A program made the translations under genes and the position numbers. A model generated the notes under the pieces. That model was given only the letters and a program-made list of their open reading frames with translations. It made no database searches and was not told the DNA's origin. From positions 186,001 to 250,000 of the forward strand of contig NZ_BPEW01000002.1 of the NCBI RefSeq assembly GCF_019654975.1: 64,000 bases of DNA. The letters run 5' to 3'. Of the stretch, positions 1 through 8,835 are shown piece after piece (the first letter of the stretch is position 1; every line of letters starts with the position of its first letter). The stretch is from Shewanella sp. c952. GTDB lineage: Bacteria > Pseudomonadota > Gammaproteobacteria > Enterobacterales > Shewanellaceae.

Positions 1-23
1 TGACGCCTTTAGTAAAGGCGTCA
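1..23 (-). terminator. Hairpin downstream of the outer-membrane barrel gene
   Basis: Ten-base perfect arms (TGACGCCTTT and AAAGGCGTCA) flank a 3-base loop, 21 bases after the stop codon of the minus-strand gene at 45-608. Any U tract would lie outside the window, so the terminator role is inferred. Confidence 0.6.
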
Positions 24-44
24 CATCCTCCTCAACTGAGCTTG

Positions 45-608
45 CTAAAATTGATAGCTTATACCGAAGTTTAGGTTCTGCGCGGTTAACTGCTGCACTG
101 GGATATATTGGTACTCAATATTCATACCAAAGCCTGAGTGAAATCGAACCTCCCAACCGACTGCAGTGTACAGGTCTTGATCGCTTTCACTCTCATGAGT
201 GAATTCACCACTAGAAAATGGACGACCTTTGTCATAGCTAAGTTCGTTCGCACTCACACCTAACTTGGCATATAAGCGGTTTCTTTCAGACAACATATAT
301 TGACCATAAAGCGCGGCTCTAAAACCGGAATATTCGACATTCTTAATACCAGTAAAAATGCTTGTAAACGCTGAGGCTATTCCAGCATCTCCAGCAAAGT
401 AGCCCGCTTCAATACCAAAGTTATCGTGCCACATATAGCGATAGTAGATATCATAAACAAAGTTATCACCATCACCTGAGTCATCATCCGCTAACCCATC
501 AAAATCATTAAAACCATAGCCTACACTACCGCCAACAACATGTTCACCTTGAGCGGCCATAGCACCGCAACTCAATAACCCGGCTACAACGAGTGTTAAA
601 ATACGCAT
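45..608 (-). CDS. Small outer-membrane beta-barrel protein
   Basis: This 187-residue protein starts with a typical signal peptide (MRILTLVVAGLLSCGAMAA, cleavage expected after AMA-A). The mature part alternates aromatic and small residues in a way typical of 8-stranded barrels of the OmpA/OmpX/AcfA type, and it ends in Phe (GISYQF), the usual signal for outer-membrane assembly. A DDDSGDGDN acidic loop lies near the N-terminus and would face outward. It stands alone, is followed by a hairpin at 1-23, and is transcribed away from yajG. The exact family and ligand cannot be told from the sequence. A structural or adhesion role is possible but not shown. Confidence 0.75.
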   Translation of the reverse strand: MRILTLVVAGLLSCGAMAAQGEHVVGGSVGYGFNDFDGLADDDSGDGDNFVYDIYYRYMWHDNFGIEAGYFAGDAGIASAFTSIFTGIKNVEYSGFRAALYGQYMLSERNRLYAKLGVSANELSYDKGRPFSSGEFTHESESDQDLYTAVGWEVRFHSGFGMNIEYQYIPVQQLTAQNLNFGISYQF

Positions 609-770
609 ATTGATTCCCTTAATACACTTTTATAAAATTAGTGGGATCCACTAATCCATTAATAAATAAACAGTTCAGTTACACTGCGTTTGCATCATAT
701 ATCGATATTTACAACAGAATCTACCAAAAATTCAGTCTAAAGTGCTAACGCATCAAAAGTCATCTCAACT

Positions 771-799
771 GTGGAATTCAGATCCTGTTCTGGTATGCT
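771..799 (+). promoter_or_regulatory. Possible extended -10 promoter for yajG
   Basis: TGGTATGCT at 791-799 matches an extended -10 element (TGnTATGCT). A weak -35 (GTGGAA) lies at 771. It sits about 35 bases before the yajG ATG. The call rests on the motif only. Confidence 0.35.
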
Positions 800-832
800 G
801 ATGCCATCTAATTTTTGACAAAAACAGTGACA

Positions 833-1399
833 ATGAAACCTCTTATTTTAGTGATAGCCGCGGCATTTACCGTTATAGGTTGCGCCAGTCAGGCACCAAC
901 TCATATAGCATTAAACCCAGAAGTTCCAAATATTACCCAGCAATCAGATATTGAACTGCCTATCGCGATAGACACTATCGACACACGTTCAGCCAATTTT
1001 ATTGTCAGGTTTAATGATGGCGACAATGCAGCTCGCCTAGTGAGTCCTAGCGAAGCACCGCGAGTGCAGATGGATCAAGTATTTAGGGATGGGTTTTCAC
1101 AAGCGGGATACCGTGTCGATCCGAGTTCAGTCAAGCACCTACAGATCCAATTGGAACAATTATTAACCGACGTTGATGAAGGCACCTTTGGCTTTGAAGC
1201 AAATAGCCAGATTGTTATCAATGTAATAGCACAAAATACCAATCAGTCGTTGACCAAGCGCTACCGCGCAAAAGGCCTACTAAAAGGGCCATTCAGTGCA
1301 GACTTTGCCACGCTAGAGCTTGAAATGAACAAGTTACTTGGCGAACTGACACACGATATTATTAACGATCCCGAGCTAAATCAGTTCATTCAACAATAA
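833..1399 (+). CDS. yajG: YajG family lipoprotein
   Basis: This 188-residue lipoprotein has a short signal peptide and a lipobox VIGC with the lipidated Cys at residue 17. The body (APTHIALNPEVPN, then a domain containing VRMDQ-like and LEVELEQL-like strands) matches the YajG family of uncharacterised periplasmic lipoproteins. The ATG at 833 is chosen over an in-frame TTG at 815, because the signal peptide begins directly at this Met. In E. coli yajG lies beside ampG; here a cyclophilin and one small gene lie between them, so the neighbourhood is largely conserved. The molecular function of the family is not known. Confidence 0.85.
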   Translation: MKPLILVIAAAFTVIGCASQAPTHIALNPEVPNITQQSDIELPIAIDTIDTRSANFIVRFNDGDNAARLVSPSEAPRVQMDQVFRDGFSQAGYRVDPSSVKHLQIQLEQLLTDVDEGTFGFEANSQIVINVIAQNTNQSLTKRYRAKGLLKGPFSADFATLELEMNKLLGELTHDIINDPELNQFIQQ

Positions 1400-1436
1400 A
1401 CGCAGCCAACACCCACAAATACAGCAAAGGAAGATT

Positions 1437-2030
1437 ATGAAATCTTGGACGATAAAATGTATTAGCCTCGTCGCAATACTACTCACACCGTTTGCCAATG
1501 CGGTTGATATTCAGCCCAATACTCTTTATCCACAAGTTGAATTTGATACTAGCATGGGAAAAATTGTGGTTGAGCTAGATAGAACTAGAGCACCGCTTAC
1601 TGTTGATAACTTTCTTACTTATGTCGTGAAGGGTCACTACGACAACACTCTGTTCCACCGCGTTATTGCAGATTTCGTGGTGCAAGGTGGTGGTTTAGAT
1701 TTAGAGAAAGAGGAACGACCAACGGGCGAGCCCATCGTCAATGAATCTGGAAATGGTCTATCTAATCTTACTGGTACTATTGCTATGGCACGGGAAAATG
1801 AGCCCCATAGCGCCACCAGCCAGTTTTACTTCAACGTGGTCGATAATGAAAAGTTAGACCCTTCATCTCGCCGCTGGGGCTACGCTGTATTTGGCGAAGT
1901 GACTTCAGGAATGGAAGTATTAGCCGCAATGGCTTTAGTACCCACAGAGTTTAATAACAAGCTCGAATGGCCTGACTTTCCCGTTGAAGATATCATCCTT
2001 AAGCGGGCAACACTATTACCTAGAGACTAG
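1437..2030 (+). CDS. ppiA: Periplasmic cyclophilin-type peptidyl-prolyl cis-trans isomerase
   Basis: This 197-residue protein carries a signal peptide (about 1-22, ending FANA) and one cyclophilin domain. The cyclophilin motifs FHRVIADFVVQGGG, SQFYFNV and GYAVFGEV are all present. It should catalyse prolyl isomerisation during folding in the periplasm. A good ribosome site (AGGAAG) precedes the ATG. It lies 37 bases after yajG and is probably co-transcribed with it. Bacterial cyclophilins are shorter than eukaryotic ones in the loops, as here. The ppiA symbol is given for the exported form. Orthology to E. coli PpiA rather than to another exported cyclophilin is likely but unproven. Confidence 0.85.
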   Translation: MKSWTIKCISLVAILLTPFANAVDIQPNTLYPQVEFDTSMGKIVVELDRTRAPLTVDNFLTYVVKGHYDNTLFHRVIADFVVQGGGLDLEKEERPTGEPIVNESGNGLSNLTGTIAMARENEPHSATSQFYFNVVDNEKLDPSSRRWGYAVFGEVTSGMEVLAAMALVPTEFNNKLEWPDFPVEDIILKRATLLPRD

Positions 2031-2136
2031 CTAATTAGTGTTTTTTGGATATTTTATAAAACATTCAAAAAATATTGAGCAAAAAATCTAAAAGACCTTC
2101 TATACTGATATTGCTAAAGCAAAAGGAGGCGGTTCA

Positions 2137-2457
2137 ATGACACCAAATCAGTTCATTGATGATAAAGCGCCCCAGCTGGCTTTCTACGGAAAAGCGTTTT
2201 TAAGTAATCAACTCGATTTCAATGAAATCCAGCTATATCTATGGGACACCCTAGAAGAGTGGCAGATGTATGACCATCAGGGTGATGCGCAAACGGATAT
2301 GGAACGTGTGTTTTGGCACCTACTGCATTCCTTCGATAGATGGCCCAGTTGGGCAATCAGAGGTAATCAGTTCTTGAGGCAACAGGTAGACGACTGTTGC
2401 GACTACCTAAGTATTGGTGGTCAAATTCCTCAAGGATGTGTAGGGATCAGGCCTTAG
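2137..2457 (+). CDS. Conserved hypothetical small soluble protein
   Basis: This 106-residue protein has a very strong ribosome site (AAAGGAGG). It has no signal peptide and no membrane segment. The sequence is acidic and rich in Trp (five, including EEWQ, VFWH and RWPSWAIRG) and has a C-terminal CCDYL-GC cysteine cluster (two adjacent Cys plus one 15 residues later). I do not recognise a family. The Trp/Asp-rich helical look suggests a small adaptor or regulator, but nothing in the context (cyclophilin before, AmpG after) defines its role. A strong terminator follows at 2493, so it has its own 3' end. Confidence 0.7.
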   Translation: MTPNQFIDDKAPQLAFYGKAFLSNQLDFNEIQLYLWDTLEEWQMYDHQGDAQTDMERVFWHLLHSFDRWPSWAIRGNQFLRQQVDDCCDYLSIGGQIPQGCVGIRP

Positions 2458-2492
2458 TTCTTATCTAAAGCTAAAACTAAAAGCTACACCCC

Positions 2493-2522
2493 AAGCCCAA
2501 ACCTTTTCGGTTTGGGCTTTTT
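2493..2522 (+). terminator. Rho-independent terminator
   Basis: AAGCCCAAACC, loop TTTTC, GGTTTGGGCTT and then a T run. It lies 36 bases after the stop of the small gene at 2137-2457. Confidence 0.9.
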
Positions 2523-2666
2523 AGTGGCTGAATCTTTTCAGCGTCGCACAATTTCTCAGTGACACCAGTATCAATGCACAGTTAGCGAGTTAGAACTGTA
2601 TTATTCCCTTGAACCCAAACTCACTGCACCGTAAGCTAGTTCTATCTTTACTTGTTAAGCAAGCAT

Positions 2667-4088
2667 ATGCCTTCAGTGACCAAGCTTTCCTATTTCCAAC
2701 GCATTAAAGATTCACTCTCCATCTACTGCCATAAACGGGTTCTAAGCCTATTGTTGCTTGGGTTTTCTGCAGGCTTACCCTTGATGCTGGTTTTTTCGAC
2801 ATTATCTTTTTGGCTCAGAGAAGCGGGAGTTGATAGAACTGCTATCGGCTACTTCAGCTGGATTGCTTTAGTTTATGGTTTTAAATGGGCATGGTCACCA
2901 CTGGTTGATCGTATGTCATTCCCCTTATTAACCCGCTTTTTAGGTCGCCGCCGCGGTTGGATGATCTTCGCGCAACTGACTTTGGTGCTTGCCATCATGG
3001 GAATGAGTCAAAGTGATCCCTTGGTCGACATTGATAAGCTCGCACTATTTGCTCTGATGGTTGCTTTTGCGTCAGCAACACAAGATATTGTTATCGATGC
3101 ATTTAGAATTGAATCCGCCTCAGAAAAGATGCAAGCAGCATTAGCAGCCGCCTACCAAGTGGGTTATCGCAGTGCAATGATTATCGCCACCGCGGGTGCA
3201 TTAACGATAGCAGCTTGGGTTGAGCCCAGCAGCGAGGCTTATAGTCTCGAGTCTTGGCAAACAGCTTATTTAGCAATGGCTGGACTAATGTCGATAGGTA
3301 TAATCACCACCCTATTTAGCGCCGAACCGCAAGTAGAAGCCAAAGAGGCTGATGCAAAAGAAGCAGAGCTTAAACAAAAGTTTTCACAGCGTTATCCGCG
3401 CGCTGTAGCAGGTGCTCTATCTTGGTTATACACCGCAAGTGTATTGCCTTTTCTTGATTTCTTTAAACGCTACGGCAAAAGCGCACTGCTGATCTTATTG
3501 TTAATCTCTACCTACCGCATCTCAGATATCGTGATGGGCGTGATGGCTAACGTATTTTACGTCGACATGGGATTCTCTAAAGCGGAAATTGCCACCTTAA
3601 GTAAAGTCTATGGCCTGATTATGACCTTAGTGGGCGCTGGTGCTGGCGGGTTATTAGTTGCTAAATATGGCACCATGAAAACGCTGTTTTTGGGTGCGTT
3701 TCTTGTGGCTACCACCAACTTACTGTTTGCTTATCAAGCGGTACTTGGTTATAACGTGCCGTTTTTAACGCTGGCGATTTCAGTCGATAACTTTAGTGGT
3801 GGCGTCGCGACTGCGGCCTTTATCGCTTATTTGTCGAGTCTGACGAGTACCGGATATAGCGCAACACAATATGCATTACTATCCTCAATTATGTTGCTGT
3901 TTCCTAAGTTTGTTGCAGGGTTCTCCGGCGCTTATATTGATGCCTATGATTACGTCAGCTTCTTTATCGGCGCCAGCTTAATTGGCTTCCCGGTACTTGG
4001 GCTAATTATATTGGTACAGAAATATGTCCCCGATACAAAAACAGACTCAACAGAAAGCTTAGCGCAACAAAAAGAGCTCAACAGTTAA
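2667..4088 (+). CDS. ampG: AmpG muropeptide MFS permease
   Basis: This 473-residue multi-pass membrane protein has the AmpG-type N-terminus (GFSAGLPLMLVFSTLSFWLREAG) and the loop SPLVDRMSFPLLTRFLGRRRGWM that marks the family. The family brings anhydro-muropeptides (GlcNAc-anhMurNAc peptides) into the cytoplasm for cell-wall recycling, and in many bacteria this feeds AmpR control of beta-lactamase. An ATG at 2667 is used; a TTG at 2652 would add five residues. The cytoplasmic loop near residues 215-235 is charged (EAKEADAKEAELKQK). The neighbouring yajG fits the usual yajG-ampG association. The stop codon lies inside a terminator hairpin. Confidence 0.9.
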   Translation: MPSVTKLSYFQRIKDSLSIYCHKRVLSLLLLGFSAGLPLMLVFSTLSFWLREAGVDRTAIGYFSWIALVYGFKWAWSPLVDRMSFPLLTRFLGRRRGWMIFAQLTLVLAIMGMSQSDPLVDIDKLALFALMVAFASATQDIVIDAFRIESASEKMQAALAAAYQVGYRSAMIIATAGALTIAAWVEPSSEAYSLESWQTAYLAMAGLMSIGIITTLFSAEPQVEAKEADAKEAELKQKFSQRYPRAVAGALSWLYTASVLPFLDFFKRYGKSALLILLLISTYRISDIVMGVMANVFYVDMGFSKAEIATLSKVYGLIMTLVGAGAGGLLVAKYGTMKTLFLGAFLVATTNLLFAYQAVLGYNVPFLTLAISVDNFSGGVATAAFIAYLSSLTSTGYSATQYALLSSIMLLFPKFVAGFSGAYIDAYDYVSFFIGASLIGFPVLGLIILVQKYVPDTKTDSTESLAQQKELNS

Positions 4089-4103
4089 CGGTGAGCTCTT
4101 TAG
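4071..4103 (+). terminator. Terminator hairpin overlapping the ampG stop
   Basis: AAAGAGCTCA and TGAGCTCTTT are perfect 10-base arms with an 11-base loop that contains the ampG stop codon. The 3' arm ends in TTT. A short terminator for ampG is likely. Confidence 0.6.
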
Positions 4104-4120
4104 ATTATCAACGACCGCGA

Positions 4121-4154
4121 ACCTATTTGGTGCGTTAGTCTTGATCAAATAGGT
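4121..4154 (-). terminator. Inverted repeat overlapping the yajQ stop
   Basis: ACCTATTTG (4121-4129) pairs with CAAATAGGT (4146-4154) around a 16-base loop, at the very end of yajQ. No clear U tract follows on the minus strand, so it may be a weak terminator or an mRNA-end stabiliser. Confidence 0.35.
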
Positions 4155-4639
4155 TAATCGCGGAAGTTATTAAATTGAAATGGCTGGCCAAGATCAGCTT
4201 CGCGAGCTAAAGCCATTACCGCTTGTAGATCGTCACGCTTCTTACCCGTTACCCGCACAGAGTCTCCTTGAATCGAAGACTGTACCTTAAGTTTGCTATC
4301 TTTTATCTGCTTAACCAACTTCTTAGCAATTAACGTCTCAATGCCTTCTTTAAACTTCACGCGTAAAGAAAAGGTTTTACCGCTATGCACTGCTTTGTCA
4401 TCGACATCCATCGACTTAGGATCAACATTACGCTTACTCATCTGCATGCGCAGGATATCGACCAACTGCTGGCATTGAAAATCATCTTCAGCCGACAGTG
4501 TTACCACGTGATCTTTATATTCGATGCTCGCTTCCTTGCCACGAAAATCGAAACGACTCTTTAATTCACGTACCGAGTTGTCTACAGCGTTACGTAATTC
4601 GACTTCATTCACTTCTGAAACAATATCCATTGAAGGCAT
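4154..4639 (-). CDS. yajQ: YajQ family nucleotide-binding protein
   Basis: This 161-residue soluble protein is full length for the family (E. coli YajQ is about 160). It begins with the diagnostic [21 protein letters not shown] and [15 protein letters not shown] and ends in [11 protein letters not shown]. The fold is two ferredoxin-like domains. In Xanthomonas and Pseudomonas YajQ homologues bind cyclic di-GMP and influence transcription; in E. coli it binds nucleotides or RNA. Which applies here is not visible. It is monocistronic, convergent with ampG and divergent from the VanZ-like gene. In E. coli yajQ is close to panE, and panE lies just downstream here too. Confidence 0.92.
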   Translation of the reverse strand: MPSMDIVSEVNEVELRNAVDNSVRELKSRFDFRGKEASIEYKDHVVTLSAEDDFQCQQLVDILRMQMSKRNVDPKSMDVDDKAVHSGKTFSLRVKFKEGIETLIAKKLVKQIKDSKLKVQSSIQGDSVRVTGKKRDDLQAVMALAREADLGQPFQFNNFRD

Positions 4640-4763
4640 GCGTTTGGCTCTTATAGATTAATTTGAGCGTATTTTACCCACGAACAGCGGCGACTTGAAG
4701 AGCCGAACGAGATTTAATTGATAGTAAGCATAGTTATTGGTGACTTTAATCGGCTATTTTTCT

Positions 4764-5171
4764 ATGATGAGAACAAATATCTTTAGTGTGTATGATGTGA
4801 TCAATCGACAGAATATATTCAAGCTAGCCCTAGCGGTAACCTTAGTGGTTGTCAGTTACTTGGTTTTTTCAAAGCCAAGCTACAACATCAACACCATCCC
4901 TCACTTTGATAAAATTGGCCATATAGGTAGCTTTTTTGTTCTCTCATACCTAACTTACTTCGCCTTTAAGCCCAGATGGTACATATTGGCAGTTGTGTTA
5001 GCTTTCTACGCTATTTTTATCGAAATGGTCCAATCGCAACTCTCCTATCGTAGCGCCTCTTTTGCTGATGTTGTTGCTGATATGGTTGGTATCTTACTGT
5101 TCTACCTCACTCAATGGCTCTACAAAAGATACTTTAAAGCCAGTAAGCTTGTCGACAATAGCGTAAGCTAA
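4764..5171 (+). CDS. VanZ-like membrane protein
   Basis: This integral membrane protein of about 135 residues has four hydrophobic segments. The VanZ-like signature is visible: an HFDKIGHIGSFFVLSYLTYFAF segment, then EMVQSQ and the conserved R-x-AS-x-x-DVxADxxG stretch (RSASFADVVADMVGILL). The ATG at 4764 is preferred to upstream TTG/GTG codons at 4737/4740; the ATG at 4767 is equally possible. VanZ in enterococci gives low teicoplanin resistance. In proteobacteria the family is common and its role is unknown, so no drug-resistance function is implied. It lies 38 bases before panE and may share its transcript. Confidence 0.75.
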   Translation: MMRTNIFSVYDVINRQNIFKLALAVTLVVVSYLVFSKPSYNINTIPHFDKIGHIGSFFVLSYLTYFAFKPRWYILAVVLAFYAIFIEMVQSQLSYRSASFADVVADMVGILLFYLTQWLYKRYFKASKLVDNSVS

Positions 5172-5209
5172 TCACGAGTGTTGTTTTAATCAACGAGTCA
5201 AACTTATCA

Positions 5210-6184
5210 ATGAGTTTAATCAGTCAGTCAGCAGCCGATGAGGCTCACACGCAACCCCAGATATCTATTGTTGGTGCAGGTGCGATTGGGCAGCTAATTT
5301 ACCAGCAATTATCCAGTGCCAATCATAGCAATGCCGTGTCGATTAACTTTATTAGCCGCACTGAAACCTCACAACAGCAAAGCCTTACTTTTACTAATTT
5401 GGCCCAACAGCAAACAACTCAAATGGCAGAGTTTGTTGGCCGTAATGATTGGTCGCACAAACTGCTAAAGACACAGTTACTCATCGTTTGTGTAAAGGCC
5501 TATCAAGTGATTGCAGCACTTAAACCAATCATTAAGTTACTCAGTCCCAATTGCCATATTTTACTGCTGCACAATGGCATGGGCCCTCACCTCGACGTTT
5601 CTCAAATGCTCAACGGCCAAGGGTTAAGCTTAGGCACAACCTCCCAAGGGGCACTAAAGCAGTCTCCTTGGCATACAGCACAAACAGGCCAAGGTGTCAC
5701 TCAACTGGGCGCTTTTTCTGGTGCATTAATGAATGAAACAGTTAAAAGAACATTGCTATCATGCATTCCACAGAGCCAATGGTATGAAGATATAATGCCA
5801 ATGCTATGGCAAAAATTAGCCATAAACGTTGCTATCAACCCACTGACTGCAATACATAATTGTCGCAATGGCGAACTGGCTGCTGAGCAGTATCGAAACA
5901 TTATCACTGCAGCCGTCACTGAATTAGTACAAGTTGCCGCAGCGGAATCAATTGTGCTTGATTTAGAGGGGCTACTAACTCGTGTATATCAAGTAATTGA
6001 ACTGACAGCGTCAAACTATTCTTCAATGCATCAGGATGTTCAGCACCAGCGAAAAACCGAAATAGAAGCTATCAATGGTTTTATAGTGCTGATGGCAAGC
6101 AGACATACTATCCGTGCAGAGATAAATCAACAGCTATTTGCCAGCATTACCGCTCTAGAACAAGGGTATTCAAGCAACGCTTAA
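5210..6184 (+). CDS. panE: 2-dehydropantoate 2-reductase
   Basis: This 324-residue cytosolic enzyme reduces ketopantoate to pantoate with NADPH in pantothenate/CoA synthesis. The N-terminal dinucleotide-binding loop is GAGAIG at residues 22-27. The central lysine motif LWQKLAINVAINPLTA and the C-terminal helical domain are present. It has about 17 extra residues before the Rossmann strand compared with the E. coli enzyme. Another, unrelated route (ilvC) can make pantoate, so it may not be essential. It is the second gene of a possible VanZ-like/panE pair. Confidence 0.88.
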   Translation: MSLISQSAADEAHTQPQISIVGAGAIGQLIYQQLSSANHSNAVSINFISRTETSQQQSLTFTNLAQQQTTQMAEFVGRNDWSHKLLKTQLLIVCVKAYQVIAALKPIIKLLSPNCHILLLHNGMGPHLDVSQMLNGQGLSLGTTSQGALKQSPWHTAQTGQGVTQLGAFSGALMNETVKRTLLSCIPQSQWYEDIMPMLWQKLAINVAINPLTAIHNCRNGELAAEQYRNIITAAVTELVQVAAAESIVLDLEGLLTRVYQVIELTASNYSSMHQDVQHQRKTEIEAINGFIVLMASRHTIRAEINQQLFASITALEQGYSSNA

Positions 6185-6326
6185 TGCCCACCCATCGTTA
6201 GATTATTGTTACCGTCACAGCCAACGCCTCTGGTTTCAGCTTCCAAGCAATATTCTGAATTCAGACTAAAATTAAGCGATTACTCCCTACCGACAGACTT
6301 AGCCGGGAAGACAAAAGGCGCGTTTG

Positions 6327-7826
6327 ATGCAAAGAGAACAATGGAACTCAAGAACTGGTTTTATCCTTGCTGCCGTGGGCTCAGCAATTGGTTTGGGTAA
6401 TATCTGGCGTTTTCCCTACATGGCTTATGAAAATGGCGGTGGCGCGTTTTTCATCCCTTACCTATTTGCCATGCTGTCTGCCGGGATCCCTTTTATGATA
6501 ATGGAGTTTAGCCTCGGCCATAAATACCGCGGCGCCGCCCCTAAAGTATTTGCAAAATTAGGACAAAGCATTGGTCTTAGGCTGGAGTGGTTAGGTTGGT
6601 TTCAAGTGTTTATTGCCGCAGTCATTGCCGTTTACTATGTGGCTATTATCGGCTGGGCCATGTCTTATCTGGTTTTCTCCTTTACGCAAAGCTGGGGAGT
6701 CGATACTAATGACTTTTTCTTTAAAAATTACCTGCAATTAGGTGACAACTCGCCGACTAAACTTGGTGACTTTCAGTTTCATATCGCACTGCCAATGACC
6801 GTAGCCTGGGCGATTACCAGCTTGGCGGTTTATTCTGGTGTTAAAGCTGGTATCGAACGCGCCAGTAAAATCATGATGCCACTACTGTTTATTATGGTGC
6901 TTTTGCTAATAGGTCGCATCATTATGCTGCCCGGTGCATTAGAAGGATTAGACTACCTGTTTCGACCTGATTTCAGTAAAATCCTCGATGCCAAGGTATG
7001 GTCAGCAGCTTATGGACAGATATTCTTCACCTTAAGTGTCGGCTTCGCGATCATGATTGCCTACTCAAGTTACTTGCCTGATAAGTCAGATATAAATAAC
7101 AATGCCTTTATGACCGTACTAATAAACTGCGGTTTCTCCATTCTTGGCGGTATCATGATTTTCGCGGTGCTTGGTTATATGGCAGCCGAGCAATCTAAAC
7201 CGATCACTGAGGTTGTAACCTCTGGCGTTGGGCTGGCCTTTGTCACCATACCTGCCGCCATTAATTTACTGCCTATTCCTTATATTCTCGGACCACTGTT
7301 CTTTTTAGCATTGGTGGTAGCGGGGCTCAGTTCACACATATCAATTATTGAGGCCGTGGTATCCGCCGTCATCGATAAAGTGAATATCTCAAGAAAAAAA
7401 GCCGCACTTCTAGTCTGTGGTCTTGGCTATGTCACCTCTCTCGCATTTTCTACCAATGGTGGCTTGCTGCTGCTCGATCTAGTCGATTACTTTATTAATA
7501 ATGTCGCGCTACTAACAAGTTGCTTGATAGAGCTACTGATTATGGGTTGGCTGTTTAAACTTGCTAATGTACGCGAATACGTCAACCGCTGTAGTGAGTT
7601 TAACGTGGGCCAATGGCTCGTCATCTGCTTACGCTTTATTAGCCCGATCATGCTGGCGGGGATCCTTTTCAAAAACCTTATCAACACCATTCAAAATGGC
7701 TACGGCGACTACCCAATAGCCGATCAACTGTTTTTGGGTTGGGGTCTCATCGCAATGATGCTGTTCTGTGCAATTTTCATCGGACTTGTTTCTAACCCAA
7801 ATCAACCAGAGGAGCGTAACCTATGA
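6327..7826 (+). CDS. Sodium-dependent NSS (SNF) family amino-acid transporter, large subunit
   Basis: This 499-residue protein has about twelve membrane segments. It opens with the neurotransmitter:sodium symporter signature (WNSRTGFILAAVGSAIGLGN, then IWRFPYMAYENGGGAF). It should import an amino acid with Na+. The ATG at 6327 follows directly after an in-frame TTG; MQREQW matches the usual N-terminus. Its stop overlaps the start of a 34-residue MetS-type peptide (7823-7927). That arrangement is known from the MetP/MetS methionine-alanine importer of Corynebacterium, where the small subunit is needed for activity. By analogy the substrate could be Met or Ala, but this is an inference. The gene begins about 140 bases after panE. 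Confidence 0.88.
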   Translation: MQREQWNSRTGFILAAVGSAIGLGNIWRFPYMAYENGGGAFFIPYLFAMLSAGIPFMIMEFSLGHKYRGAAPKVFAKLGQSIGLRLEWLGWFQVFIAAVIAVYYVAIIGWAMSYLVFSFTQSWGVDTNDFFFKNYLQLGDNSPTKLGDFQFHIALPMTVAWAITSLAVYSGVKAGIERASKIMMPLLFIMVLLLIGRIIMLPGALEGLDYLFRPDFSKILDAKVWSAAYGQIFFTLSVGFAIMIAYSSYLPDKSDINNNAFMTVLINCGFSILGGIMIFAVLGYMAAEQSKPITEVVTSGVGLAFVTIPAAINLLPIPYILGPLFFLALVVAGLSSHISIIEAVVSAVIDKVNISRKKAALLVCGLGYVTSLAFSTNGGLLLLDLVDYFINNVALLTSCLIELLIMGWLFKLANVREYVNRCSEFNVGQWLVICLRFISPIMLAGILFKNLINTIQNGYGDYPIADQLFLGWGLIAMMLFCAIFIGLVSNPNQPEERNL

Positions 7827-7927
7827 GCACAGGAGCAATGACGATGATGATACTGGCATTGATAATCACCTGGGGCGGCGCTGCAATTTGTATCTCTATT
7901 GCGATGAAAGCTTCAAAAAATAAATAG
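7823..7927 (+). CDS. MetS-type small subunit of the NSS transporter
   Basis: This 34-residue peptide (MSTGAMTMMILALIITWGG, then AAICISIAMKASKNK) is too short for usual gene finders. Its ATG overlaps the stop of the NSS gene (ATGA), a strong sign of translational coupling, and GGAG lies ten bases upstream inside the NSS gene. It has one membrane segment (about residues 7-28) and a basic C-terminus. The conserved central W-G-G inside the helix matches the methionine/alanine importer small subunit (MetS) family. It probably sits beside the large subunit in the inner membrane and is needed for transport. Confidence 0.85.
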   Translation: MSTGAMTMMILALIITWGGAAICISIAMKASKNK

Positions 7928-8052
7928 CCACTACATGCACGCTATGATGGTTAAGGTGGCATTAAGGCTTTGCAGGTAACGATTGTGACTTGTGCTTAGC
8001 GCTATCAGTCCCTAAACTCAACGCACCTAAAACCTTTAACGCTAAGCCTTTG

Positions 8053-8748
8053 ATGAGTAAGATTAGATTAGCTGTTTCAAACATGTCACTGCCTGTAAAC
8101 CCAGCCTCAAATATGAGCAGTAGAACTCATATTTGGTTGTACCTTGCCGCATTATCGCTCACCGTATTTAGCGTCATGTTCCTCGATAGGAACATCGCCA
8201 CTTGGATGCATCAACACAGCCATGCCAGCTACATTTTTAAGCCTTTAAGCCAAATGCCGCTGCTATTTGAAATACTTTCGGCTATGGTCATTATAAGTTG
8301 TGTAACCGCAAAAGGTCGCAAGCAGTTCTTACCCCTAGCGCTCAGCTTAGGCATAACGTTAATCCTCGCGACAATCTTTCGTGTTGGAGCCAAATTCATT
8401 TTTGGCCGCACTTGGCCTGAGACCTGGATCCATACTGAATTAGGCAGCAATCCTTCTTGGATAAACGATGCTGTTGAAGGTTTCCACCCGTTCGCCGAAG
8501 GCCTAGCTTACAACTCATTTCCCTCGGGGCATGCCCTATTTACCTATGCACTGGTGAGCGTTTTTTGGTGGCGTTTCCCACAGCTTAAAGTCGTGTGGAT
8601 AATGGCGATGTTAGGCGCCGTCGCAGGGCAGATTGGGCAGAATTATCACTATTTAGGCGACCTAATCGCTGGCGCGACCTTAGGGGTATTTAGCGCCCAT
8701 ATCTCAATCCGAATCGTCTACTACCTCGTACGACGAGCCAAGCGCTGA
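8053..8748 (+). CDS. PAP2 family phosphatase
   Basis: This integral membrane phosphatase is about 231 residues long from the ATG at 8053; ATGs at 8083 and 8113 are also possible, and the first membrane helix begins only after the last one. The PAP2 active-site motifs are present: K-F-I-F-G-R-T-W-P (motif 1), PSGH (motif 2) and YHYLGD (motif 3, with the catalytic His and Asp). Motif 1 has W before P, as in a subgroup of bacterial enzymes. Substrates of the family include phosphatidic acid, PG-phosphate and undecaprenyl diphosphate; which is used here is not clear. It has about six membrane segments. Confidence 0.82.
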   Translation: MSKIRLAVSNMSLPVNPASNMSSRTHIWLYLAALSLTVFSVMFLDRNIATWMHQHSHASYIFKPLSQMPLLFEILSAMVIISCVTAKGRKQFLPLALSLGITLILATIFRVGAKFIFGRTWPETWIHTELGSNPSWINDAVEGFHPFAEGLAYNSFPSGHALFTYALVSVFWWRFPQLKVVWIMAMLGAVAGQIGQNYHYLGDLIAGATLGVFSAHISIRIVYYLVRRAKR

Positions 8749-8764
8749 GCGATTAAAACTAAAC

Positions 8765-8834
8765 GGCTGTCAGTCTCACAGAGCCTAAGCTATAAGGACA
8801 GCCTGGTTAAGCGGAGTACAAAAATGGCTTAACC
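8765..8834. repeat. Two tandem inverted repeats between convergent genes
   Basis: GGCTGTC (8765-8771) pairs with GACAGCC (8797-8803), and GGTTAAGC (8805-8812) pairs with GCTTAACC (8827-8834). They fill the gap between the PAP2 gene and the convergent EamA gene. They may act as weak terminators; there is no U tract. Confidence 0.4.
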
Positions 8835-8835
8835 G

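Noticed and set aside
6206..6400. A 64-residue plus-strand frame overlapping the NSS start.
   Set aside because: It is out of frame with the clear transporter signature and has no coding support.
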